This document shows positions 9,336-20,680 of a stretch of DNA of 64,000 bases, in pieces; position 1 is the first letter of the stretch, and each line of letters opens with the position of its first letter. Origin of the DNA: Nemertoderma westbladi (Eukaryota; Xenacoelomorpha; Nemertodermatida; Nemertodermatidae). Below the pieces are notes generated by a model, which worked only from the letters and a program-made list of their open reading frames with translations, made no database searches and was not told the origin of the DNA. A program made the translations under genes and the position numbers. The stretch is taken from positions 1-64,000 of the forward strand of contig JAUCBJ010007101.1 of the NCBI GenBank assembly GCA_032718475.1, read 5' to 3'.

Positions 9336-10585
9336 TAGAAAAGCCCGTTGCTGTAACCCGCTCCTTTCCCTCAATTGGTAGGTAAAAACAACGTTTATTG
9401 TTTTGTTTAGAAAAGCCCGCCTCTGTAACCTACTCCTTTCCTTAAATTGGTAGATAACAACACAACAACGTTTATTGTTTTGGTTAGAAATGCCCGCTGC
9501 TGTGACCTGCTCCTTTCTCTCAATTGGTAGGTAAAAACAACATTTATTGTTTTGTTTAGAAAAGCTGCCTCTGTAAACTACTCCTCTCCTTCAATTGGTA
9601 ACAACATAGTTTATTATTTCGTTTAGAAAAGCCCGCCTCTGTAACCTGCTCCTTTCCCTCAATTGGTAACAATATCGTTTATTGTTTTGGTTAGAAAAGC
9701 CCGTCTCTGTAACGTGCTCCATTCCCTCAATTGGTAACAACATCGTTTACTGTTTTGGTTAGAAAGAGCGTCCGTGTAACCTGCTCCTTTCCCTCAATTG
9801 GTAACAATATCGTTTATCGTTTTGGTTAGAAATGCCCGCCACTGTAGCCTGCACTTCTCCCTCCATTGGTAACAATATCGTTTGTTGTTTTGGTTAGAAA
9901 AGCCCGCCTCTGTAACCTGCTCCTTTCCCTAGATTGGTAGGCAACAACATCGTTTATTGTTTCGTTTACAAAAGCCTGCCACTGTAGCCTGCACTTCTCC
10001 CTCCATTGGTAACAATATCGTTTGTTGTTTTGGTTAGAAAAGCCCGCCTCTGTAACCTGCTCCTTTCCCTAGATTAGTAGGCAACAACATCGTTTATTGT
10101 TTCGTTTACAAAAGCCCGCCTCTGTAACCTGATCCTTTCCCTCAATTGGTAACAATATCGTTTATTGTTTTGGTTAGAAAAGCCCGCCTCTGTAACCTGC
10201 TCCTTTCCCTCAATTGGTAACAACATCGTTTATTGTTTTGGTTAGAAAGAGCGTCCTTGTAACCTGCACCTTTCCCTCAATTGGTAACAATATCGTTTAT
10301 TGTTTTGGTTAGAAAAGCCCGCCTCCTTTAACCATCTCCTCTCCCTCAATTGGTAACAATATCGTTTATTGTTTTGGTTAGAAAAGCCCGCCTCTGTAAC
10401 CTGCTCCTTTCCCTAGATTGGTAGGCAACAACATCGTTTATTGTTTCGTTTACAAAAGCCTGCCTCTGTAACCTGCTCCTTTCCCTCAATTGGTAACAAT
10501 ATCGTTTATTGTTTTGGTTAGAAAAGCCCGCCTCTGTAATCTGCTCCTTTCCCTCAATTGGTAACAACATTGTTTATTGTTGTAA
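9336..10585 (+). repeat. ~68-bp tandem array (about 18 units)
   Basis: Units share AGAAAAGCCCGCCTCTGTAA, CTGCTCCTTTCCCTCAATTG and CGTTTATTGTTTTGGTT. Spacing varies by a few bases because of a short GTAGG/ACAAC indel. A lone diverged unit lies about 10 kb away at 20,205-20,275. Confidence 0.93.
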
Positions 10586-10795
10586 CTGATTAACTATTGT
10601 GTAACTCATTAACTCCTATGTAACTGATTAACTTATTACCTCCTTTGTAACTGCACCAAGCTCTCCCGGCCTCCACAATCCCCAGTATCGTATATATTCC
10701 CTATACGATACCCGAGAGCCGGAGTAATAAACTGGTGTGGTTCAAACTATAGGTAGAAACAAACTGCCAAGAGATCCTACACTGCCTAGGTGTGC
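10586..10795 (+). other. Possible LTR-like fragment with a 10-bp-arm hairpin
   Basis: After short repeats of TGTAACTGATTAACT comes a hairpin at 10,685-10,711 (GTATCGTATA / TATACGATAC, 7-base loop), set within weaker complementary flanks (CTCCCGGC / GCCGGAG). TATATA-like sequence and AATAAA (about 10,726) follow. This resembles the promoter and poly(A) part of an LTR, but no second copy is present to prove it. Confidence 0.3.
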
Positions 10796-11164
10796 CAGTA
10801 ACCGCAACAATCATAGCCAAAAATGTTCATTGATTAAAGTTAAATTCAAAGCTGAAAATAAGGTTCGCCAGAAGTTGAGATAACATACTATACAGTAACC
10901 ATAATAAACCTATAAATTGGTTGCTACAAACACATATCATAATATTATTAATAAAAACTGCTCGTTAATTATATTCATTTTCCTTTATGGCTAAGCAGTA
11001 CGGAATAAAAATGGCGAACGTGTGATTAACGCCAGTCGAAGGCGAATTTTATGATTCATCGCTAAAATTGGCAGTCTATGTTCCCTTCGGGTCGCCTCGT
11101 CTCAGGCTTTGGGCCAATTGTTTGTTTGATTGATTTGCTTGATAATATGCCATTCAGCTGCTCA

Positions 11165-11405
11165 TTTAAGCAAAAAGCATACAGTCGGCCGAAGCCGGAG
11201 GTGACCAGAAGGCTCCTCTTTCGATAGCTGCTACCTGAGCGTAGGGGTCGGCGCTACTCTTATTCCAAGATTTTCTCCCAGTTATTTAACTGGTACTCAT
11301 TTTATCGACCCCAGTGGATGAAAGGCTGAGTGGACCCTGGCGGGGCTGAACCTACAACCAATAGATTGCAGGCCCGGCGCTCAACCAAATGAACTACCAC
11401 GCTGC
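11165..11405 (-). mobile_element. tRNA-derived SINE with conserved central domain
   Basis: On the minus strand the element begins near 11,405 with a tRNA-like head: A-box region TTTGGTTGAGCGCCGG, then GGTTGTAGGTTCAGCCCC as a B-box-like region. It continues with CTTTCATCCACTGGGGTCG and ATAAAATGAGTACCAGTT. That block closely resembles the central domain I know from cephalopod and other spiralian SINEs. It ends near 11,165 without an obvious poly-A tail or clear target duplication. It lies 43 bp downstream of the GPCR stop codon. Confidence 0.75.
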
Positions 11406-11447
11406 TCATTTAACTTTAAGTAATTCACTCAACTAAGGACAGGTTTA

Positions 11448-12371
11448 TCAAGCAGTTTGTACTGAACCCAAAACTTCGTTGGAACCAATTCCTATAATCT
11501 TCTTAACCCGCTGGCGAAATGATTTACTCATGAACACAAAGACTAGAGGGTTTATACTGAGGTTAATGAGTAGCAATAGGAACATCCAGAATGGTGTAGA
11601 GGCGTTTGTGACTACCATCCCGTAAATATTGTCTACCACGTTGGGTGTCCAACATACGAAGTAAGTGATTCCACACACTATAACTGTGAATACCAAGTTT
11701 CGTTCCCTAATGGTGGTGGTTTCGGGTACGACCCCTAGTGGTGCGACGCGTTTCCGCAAACGGCGCATCCATCTGTAAATAGCGCCGTAGCAAGCGCACA
11801 TAATACACAGAGGCACAACCCAGTCATCAGTTATATAAAATATGTTGACTGCTGTTGTGTAAGAGTAGCTGCTAACATCCAGTATGCACTTGTTTTCTTT
11901 AGTTACGTTTATAATAGAGTATAGAAATAATTCTTGCGCATTTCCATAAATCCAAGCAAACGCTAAAATTGGCACATATACAGCCTTCCTGTTGCTATGG
12001 TTACGATGCTTGATAGGATGGCACACGCTAGACCACCTATCCATGTACAATAGGTTAAGACTCCAGACAGATGTTTTTATGATTCCCCACATTGGAAGAC
12101 TGCTCCACCACAGCAGGCAGTAGGTGTAGTTACCTGGATAACCAATGGGTGTTCGAGTTTTACCTTCTATGCTACTCACTGCAAATATTAATCCGGCCAG
12201 CAGGTTTGCCACTGATTGGTTAATCATTATACGATCGGATAACAGATAGGGAATCTTGGATAGCCAAAATATAAATAGGTTAAAACCGTTTATCACCACT
12301 GCTAAACAACCAATCAAAGTGTAGATCACAATAATTACAATATTGTCAAAATCCATATCGATAAACAACAA
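11448..12371 (-). CDS. Rhodopsin-like (class A) G-protein-coupled receptor, single exon, orphan
   Basis: 307 codons with seven hydrophobic segments at about residues 9-33, 45-68, 84-110, 128-151, 170-195, 222-247 and 256-280. Class A marks are present. An Asp-Arg-Trp sits at the end of helix 3 (LLYMDRWSS) in place of Asp-Arg-Tyr. A Cys at the start of helix 3 and another in extracellular loop 2 (ENKCILD) could form the usual disulfide. Helix 6 has CWTP and helix 7 has NPLVF (NPxxF). The N-terminus is very short, with a second Met at codon 6 that could be the true start. NYT and NVT are possible glycosylation sites. It should act in the plasma membrane; the ligand cannot be told, though the shape recalls peptide-receptor-like orphan receptors of invertebrates. 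It is intact and intronless. Confidence 0.9.
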   Translation of the reverse strand: MLFIDMDFDNIVIIVIYTLIGCLAVVINGFNLFIFWLSKIPYLLSDRIMINQSVANLLAGLIFAVSSIEGKTRTPIGYPGNYTYCLLWWSSLPMWGIIKTSVWSLNLLYMDRWSSVCHPIKHRNHSNRKAVYVPILAFAWIYGNAQELFLYSIINVTKENKCILDVSSYSYTTAVNIFYITDDWVVPLCIMCACYGAIYRWMRRLRKRVAPLGVVPETTTIRERNLVFTVIVCGITYFVCWTPNVVDNIYGMVVTNASTPFWMFLLLLINLSINPLVFVFMSKSFRQRVKKIIGIGSNEVLGSVQTA

Positions 12372-13130
12372 TATTGAAATTACGAAACATTGAAATTAAG
12401 AAGCATAACAATTGAATAACAATTGCAACTTGAAAATTTAATATTTATTATTTATTATATTACTATTACTGTTAGAAGTTGAAAGATTCATTTCAGTTGA
12501 AAGATTATGGATATATTATATATTATTAAGAGAGGATAAGGTCAACACCCACTGTAACAATAACCCGCGGTAGTAGTTGAGTGTGGCAATAAATAATAAG
12601 AAATATTAATAACAACGCATCAGTACCTTGGTTTGGTATGAATTGAGTAGTCCGTTAATACCCACCCGTAATAGCGGGGGATTTGTTGTTATCACTCCAC
12701 AACACAAACTTGCAAGGATGTTTTCCCACAAGCTTTATATTAGAGTTGTGTATACTACTTAACTTTAAACCATTTTACTCGACTTATCATAGTGTTTTGC
12801 TGTTATTTTACCATAGCTTCCGATCTTATACCCATTGGTTTGATTATGGCCTGTTTCTCTTCTATCTTTGTGCAATACACAATGAAATGTAATGGAGGTT
12901 CCATTTTGTATTCTGCTACTGCTCTGCAGGTGCTGCCGTAGATTTCGCATTGTAACCTCATCAACTTCAATTAAGAGTTGCTCCATATAAGTGAGTTAGT
13001 TAAAATAAACTTAATTCACTGAGTTTAATGAATGATTTTAAAGAAAATGGGAAGTTAGCTGGATGCCTGATCCTGATAGAGGCTGTGCACAATTGATTAT
13101 ATACATAATTGAATGCTCCAGGTGTATATT
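12372..13130. other. Intergenic upstream of the GPCR
   Basis: No gene seen. The frames at 12,683-12,892 (+) and 12,765-12,986 (-) overlap each other and lack domains. The GPCR promoter presumably lies in 12,372-12,700, but I see no motif worth naming. Confidence 0.4.
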
Positions 13131-16100
13131 CAATGCACAATACACGTTACGGCTAAGTCAGCAATGCACAATACACGTTGCGACTAAGTCAGCAATCACA
13201 ATACACGTTACGGATAAGTCAGCAATGCACAATACAAGTTACGGCTAAGTCAGCAATCACAATACACGTTACGGCTAAGTCAGCAATCACAATACACGTT
13301 ACGGATAAGTCAGCAATATACAATACACGTTACGGATAAGTCAGCAATGCACAATACACGTTACGGCTAATTCAGCAATCACAATACACGTTACGGCTAA
13401 GTCAGCAATCACAATACACGTTACGGCTAAGTCAGCAATGCACAATACACGTTGCGGCTAAGTCAGCAATCACAATACACGTTACGGCTAAGTCAGCAAT
13501 GCACAATACAAGTTACGGCTATAAGTCAGCAATCACAATACACGTTACGGCTAAGTCAGCAATCACAATACACGTTACGGATAAGTCAGCAATATACAAT
13601 ACACGTTACGGATAAATCAGCAATGCACAATACACGTTACGGCTAATTCAGCAATGCACAATACACGTTACGGCTAAGTCAGCAATCACAATACACGTTA
13701 CGGCTAAGTCAGCAATGCACAATACAAGTTACGGCTAAGTCAGCAATCACAATACACGTTACGGCTAAGTCAGCAATCACAATACACGTTACGGATAAGT
13801 CAGCAATGCACAATACACGTTACGGCTAATTCAGCAATGCACAATACACGTTACGGCTAAGTCAGCAATCACAATACACGTTACGGCTAAGTTAGCAATG
13901 CACAATACAAGTTACGGATAAGTCAGCAATCACAATACACGTTACGGCTAAGTCAGCAATGCACAATACACGTTGCGGCTAAGTCAGCAATCACAATACA
14001 CGTTACGGCTAAGTCAGCAATGCACAATACAAGTTACGGCTAAGTCAGCAATCACAATACACGTTACGGCTAAGTCAGCAATCACAATACACGTTACGGA
14101 TAAGTCAGCAATATACAATACACGTTACGGATAAGTCAGCAATGCACAATACACGTTACGGCTAATTCAGCAATGCACAATACACGTTACGGCTAAGTCA
14201 GCAATGCACAATACACGTTACGGCTAAGTCACCAATCACAATACACGTTACGGCTAATTCAGCAATGCACAATACACGTTACGGCTAAGTCAGCAATGCA
14301 CAATACACGTTACGGCTAAGTCAGCAATCACAATACACGTTACGGCTAAGTCACCAATGCAAAATACACATTACGGATAAGTCAGCAATCACAATACACG
14401 TTACGGTTAAGTCAGCAATGCACAATACACGTTACGGCTAAGTCAGCAATGTACAATACACGTTACGGCTAAGTCAGCAATGCACAATACTCGTTACGGA
14501 TAAGTTAGCAATCACAATACACGTTACGGCTAAGTCAGCAATGCACAATACTCGTTACGGATAAGTTAGCAATCACAATACACGTTACGGCTAAGTCAGC
14601 AATGAGCAATACACGTTACGGCTAAGTCAGCAATCACAATACACGTTACGGCTAAGTCAGCAATGCACAATACACGTTACGGCTAAATTAGCAATGCACA
14701 ATACACGTTACGGCTAAGTCAGCAATGCACAATACACGTTACGTCTAAGTCAGCAATCACAATACACGTTACAGCTAAGTCAGCAATGCACAATACACGT
14801 TACGGCTAAGTCAGCAATGCACAATACACGTTACGGCTAAGTCAGCAATGCACAATACACGTTACGGCTAAGTCAGCAATGCACAATACACGTTACCGAT
14901 AAGTCAGCAATGCACAATGCACGTTACGGCTAACTCAGCAATGTACAATACACGTTACGGCTAAGTTAGCAATGCACAATACAAGTTACGGATAAGTCAG
15001 CAATCACAATACACGTTACGGCTAAGTCAGCAATGCACAATACACGTTACGTCTAAGTCAGCAATCACAATACACGTTACAGCTAAGTCAGCAATGCACA
15101 ATACACGTTACGGCTAAGTCAGCAATGCACAATACACGTTACGGCTAAGTCAGCAATGCACAATACACGTTACGGCTAAGTCAGCAATGTACAATACACG
15201 TTACCGATAAGTCAGCAATGCACAATACACGATACGGCTAAGTCAGCAATGTACAATACACGTTACGGCTAAGTTAGCAATGCACAATACAAGTTACGGA
15301 TAAGTCAACAATGCACAATACACGTTACGGCTAAGTTAGCAATGCACAATACAAGTTACGGATAAGTCAACAATGCACAATACACGTTACGGCTAAGTCA
15401 GCAATCACAATACACGTTACGGCTAAGTCACCAATGCAAAATACACATTACGGATAAGTCAGCAATCACAATACACGTTACGGCTAAGTCAGCAATGCAC
15501 AATACACGTCACGGCTAAGTCAGCAATGTACAATACACGTTACGGCTAAGTCAGCAATGCACAATACTCGTTACGGATAAGTTAGCAGTCACAATACACG
15601 TTACGGCTAAGTCAGCAATGCACAATACTCGTTACGGATAAGTCAGAAATGCACAATACACGTTACGGCTAAGTCAGCAATCACAATACACGTTACGGCT
15701 AAGTCAGCAATGCACAATACTCGTTACGGATAAGTCAGAAATGCACAATACACGTTACGGCTAAGTCAGCAATCACAATACACGTTACGGCTAAGTCAGC
15801 AATGCACAATACAAGTTACGGCTAAGTCAGCAATCACAATACACGTTACGGCTAAGTCAGCAATCACAATACACGTTACGGATAAGTCAGCAATGCACAA
15901 TACACGTTACGGCTAATTCAGCAATGCACAATACACGTTACGGCTAAGTCAGCAATCACAATACACGTTACGGCTAAGTTAGCAATGCACAATACAAGTT
16001 ACGGATAAGTCAGCAATCACAATACACGTTACGGCTAAGTCAGCAATGCACAATACACGTTGCGGCTAAGTCAGCAATCACAATACACGTTACGGCTAAG

Positions 16101-19060
16101 TCAGCAATGCACAATACAAGTTACGGCTAAGTCAGCAATCACAATACACGTTACGGCTAAGTCAGCAATCACAATACACGTTACGGATAAGTCAGCAATA
16201 TACAATACACGTTACGGATAAGTCAGCAATGCACAATACACGTTACGGCTAATTCAGCAATGCACAATACACGTTACGGCTAAGTCAGCAATGCACAATA
16301 CACGTTACGGCTAAGTCAGCAATCACAATACACGTTACGGCTAATTCAGCAATGCACAATACACGTTACGGCTAAGTCAGCAATGCACAATACACGTTAC
16401 GGCTAAGTCAGCAATCACAATACACGTTACGGCTAAGTCACCAATGCAAAATACACATTACGGATAAGTCAGCAATCACAATACACGTTACGGTTAAGTC
16501 AGCAATGCACAATACACGTCACGGCTAAGTCAGCAATGTACAATACACGTTACGGCTAAGTCAGCAATGCACAATACTCGTTACGGATAAGTTAGCAATC
16601 ACAATACACGTTACGGCTAAGTCAGCAATGCACAATACTCGTTACGGATAAGTTAGCAATCACAATACACGTTACGGCTAAGTCAGCAATGAGCAATACA
16701 CGTTACGGCTAAGTCAGCAATCACAATACACGTTACGGCTAAGTCAGCAATGCACAATACACGTTACGGCTAAATTAGCAATGCACAATACACGTTACGG
16801 CTAAGTCAGCAATGCACAATACACGTTACGTCTAAGTCAGCAATCACAATACACGTTACAGCTAAGTCAGCAATGCACAATACACGTTACGGCTAAGTCA
16901 GCAATGCACAATACACGTTACGGCTAAGTCAGCAATGCACAATACACGTTACGGCTAAGTCAGCAATGCACAATACACGTTACCGATAAGTCAGCAATGC
17001 ACAATGCACGTTACGGCTAACTCAGCAATGTACAATACACGTTACGGCTAAGTTAGCAATGCACAATACAAGTTACGGATAAGTCAGCAATCACAATACA
17101 CGTTACGGCTAAGTCAGCAATGCACAATACACGTTACGTCTAAGTCAGCAATCACAATACACGTTACAGCTAAGTCAGCAATGCACAATACACGTTACGG
17201 CTAAGTCAGCAATGCACAATACACGTTACGGCTAAGTCAGCAATGCACAATACACGTTACGGCTAAGTCAGCAATGTACAATACACGTTACCGATAAGTC
17301 AGCAATGCACAATACACGATACGGCTAAGTCAGCAATGTACAATACACGTTACGGCTAAGTTAGCAATGCACAATACAAGTTACGGATAAGTCAACAATG
17401 CACAATACACGTTACGGCTAAGTTAGCAATGCACAATACAAGTTACGGATAAGTCAACAATGCACAATACACGTTACGGCTAAGTCAGCAATCACAATAC
17501 ACGTTACGGCTAAGTCACCAATGCAAAATACACATTACGGATAAGTCAGCAATCACAATACACGTTACGGCTAAGTCAGCAATGCACAATACACGTCACG
17601 GCTAAGTCAGCAATGTACAATACACGTTACGGCTAAGTCAGCAATGCACAATACTCGTTACGGATAAGTTAGCAGTCACAATACACGTTACGGCTAAGTC
17701 AGCAATGCACAATACTCGTTACGGATAAGTCAGAAATGCACAATACACGTTACGGCTAAGTCAGCAATCACAATACACGTTACAGCTAAGTCAGCAATGC
17801 ACAATACACGTTACGGCTAAGTCAGCAATGCACAATACACGTTACGGCTAAGTCAGCAATGCACAATACACGTTACGGCTAAGTCAGCAATGCACAATAC
17901 ACGTTACCGATAAGTCAGCAATGCACAATGCACGTTACGGCTAACTCAGCAATGTACAATACACGTTACGGCTAAGTTAGCAATGCACAATACAAGTTAC
18001 GGATAAGTCAGCAATCACAATACACGTTACGGCTAAGTCAGCAATGCACAATACTCGTTACGGATAAGTCAGAAATGCACAATACACGTTACGGCTAAGT
18101 CAGCAATCACAATACACGTTACGGCTAAGTCAGCAATGCACAATACACGTTACGGCTAAGTTAGCAATGCACAATACACGTTACGGCTAAGTCAGCAATG
18201 CACAATACACGTTACGTCTAAGTCAGCAATCACAATACACGTTACAGCTAAGTCAGCAATGCACAATGCGCGTTACGGCTAAGTCAGCAATGCACAATAC
18301 ACGTTACGGCTAAGTCAGCAATGCACAATACACGTTACGGCTAAGTCAGCAATGCACAATACACGTTACCGATAAGTCAGCAATGCACAATACACGTTAC
18401 GGCTAAGTCAGCAATGTACAATACACGTTACGGCTAAGTTAGCAATGCACAATACAAGTTACGGATAAGTCAGCAATCACAATACACGTTACGGCTAAGT
18501 CAGCAATGCACAATACACGTTACGTCTAAGTCAGCAATCACAATACACGTTACAGCTAAGCCAGCAATGCACAATACACGTTACGGCTAAGTCAGCAATG
18601 CACAATACACGTTACGGCTAAGTCAGCAATGCACAATACACGTTACGGCTAAGTCAGCAATGTACAATACACGTTACCGATAAGTCAGCAATGCACAATA
18701 CACGTTACGGCTAAGTCAGCAATGTACAATACACGTTACGGCTAAGTTAGCAATGCACAATACACGTTACGGATAAGTCAGCAATGCACAATACACGTTA
18801 CGGCTAAGTTAGCAATGCACAATACAAGTTACGGCTAAGTCAGCAATCCACAATACACGTTATGGCTAAGTCAGCAATGCACAATACACGTTACGGCTAA
18901 GTCAGCAATGTACAATACACGTTACGGCTAAGTCAGCAATGTACAATACACGTTACGGCTAAGTCAGCAATGTACAATACACGTTACGGCTAAGTCAGCA
19001 ATGCACAATACACGTTACGGCTAAGTCAGCAATGCACAATACACGTTACGGATAAGTCAG
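13131..19060 (+). repeat. 31/30-bp minisatellite (about 190 units) with 2,087-bp higher-order duplication
   Basis: Units contain CAATACACGTTACGGCTAAG followed by TCAGCAATG(C); a one-base variation (AATGCACAAT versus AATCACAAT) gives 31- and 30-bp forms. Diagnostic unit variants recur at a fixed offset of 2,087 bp: CCAATGCAAA at 14,354 and 16,441 and again at 15,431 and 17,518; CGTTGCGG at 13,971 and 16,058. Thus a segment of about 13.66-15.75 kb was duplicated in tandem to about 15.75-17.78 kb. No unique spacers lie between units, so this is not a CRISPR-like array. Confidence 0.97.
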
Positions 19061-20680
19061 GTTAGACATTATGATCAATATTATCATCAATAATGCGATT
19101 GATGCCCATCTATCATCATTGATAAATTATATATAACTTGACATTTAGCCATCGTCGAGAGATCGGTTGTGACTGATCAAACATCGCTAGCGTATAATTA
19201 CTTTACGACTTATAATCTAGAAATAGGTACAACACGTAATTGCTATCATCCATACACTATGTAACCGCGGGTGAATGAAAGCCTACCACTTCATCCGTTC
19301 GTTTCCTATGGATTACAGATGTAAAAGACCTGCCGTATAAAGTTATACATTTTGTACATCCTGTTTTACTTACGTATTTACTTAACATAATATTACCACA
19401 TACGAATAAAAAAAACTACAGCTAAAAGCGATGGAATATTACAAGTATTTCATTGCAGCTAAACTTATAATGCAATACATCGTAGCATTGAGACATTGTT
19501 TTAAAGGCATAGTTTGTTTGTCTCCAGCTGATGTCAGCAATACATACACATGACATGTATAGTGTACACAGATGCCGCTATCCTCAACCATGTCAGCTTT
19601 GAATTAGGGGGATTATGTTTCAACTATATTAGTTACAGTTTTAAATCATTGTAAAGATCTCGTCTAAAGGGATAGGGCTAGTTCTTTTTACAGAACACAG
19701 TAGACAGACAGATGTAGGCATTTACCGGCAATTACCGGGCACAGTGTAGAGTATATTACCAATGTACTGATGTAGGCCTACTCAGCTACCGGTACTGTAC
19801 TGCTGTAGAACTAACCAATTCTCCATGGTTACAGGATAATGAGAAGTAATTTATTTTGGAGGATATGGAAAACCGCCATTTAATTTAAATATGTAATTGA
19901 CATCTTACAGTGGTATGATTAAATCCGGTACTTTACCAAGTGTGTTATTTTTTGGTGTAGATTTTAATTACAGCTGTGTTCGCCTATGTTCCGCCTGTAT
20001 TCTATTGTGTTCTGCTGTGTTCTACTGTGTTCTGCTGTGTTCTGTAAAAAGATATATCCCGTCTAAAGCTGGTTTTACTTCGCGACTAAATTCAGATAGG
20101 GGGGAGGGGAAACTGGACGCAATAAAAGTTCATCCCTCTCCAGGGGAAATTCGACGCAAATTACAGTTGATTACTCTCAAAAATAAAATTGTCACCTGTT
20201 CTATTGCGTTTAGTTTATTGTTTTGGTTAAAATAACGTGCCACTGTACACTGCTCCTTTCCCTAAATTGAGAACTTAACATTGAGGCGGGATATTAATTC
20301 GCCAAGATGGGATTACCGTCCAGCCCCCCCCCCCCCCCATGTCTCACTAAATGTCCCCTCTACTGTGATATGTTATCCCCCTGAGTTACAATGTGTTGCT
20401 TAACACTAAGGTCGTTAACTACTGTTAAAACTTGGCGATTAAATAGATAGCTACATTACACGTCGTAAAGTGAATTGCCACACGTTTTATGTTACGCTAC
20501 CGTAAAGTAACATAAATATTTTATTTTTTGTTTAATTACTTTATTACTTTTGCAGAATATTTCAAAATTATTATTCCTTATAATAATTAATGTAACTTTA
20601 TCGCTCATACTTTTGTAATTTTAGCTCGATTTCTGACCAACCTGCTTCTTTTACACAATACTTTTCAACCAATCAAGAGC
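19061..20680. other. Intergenic with minor repeats
   Basis: No gene seen. At 19,980-20,045 a decamer like TGTGTTCTGC repeats about six times. At 20,205-20,275 there is a single diverged unit of the 68-bp array (TTTATTGTTTTGGTTA, ACTGCTCCTTTCCCTAAATT). A poly-C run lies at about 20,322-20,338. Confidence 0.6.

Noticed and set aside
8964-9385. Ser/His/Pro-rich and Gly/Trp-rich ORFs
   Set aside because: Low-complexity translation of the G-rich minisatellite.
13131-19060. CRISPR-like regular array
   Set aside because: Units are contiguous 30/31-mers with no unique spacers, in a eukaryotic context; it is a minisatellite.
19897-20235. 112-codon ORF with Cys/Leu/Val repeats
   Set aside because: It spans a short tandem decamer repeat and ends in a relic of the 68-bp repeat; not a gene.
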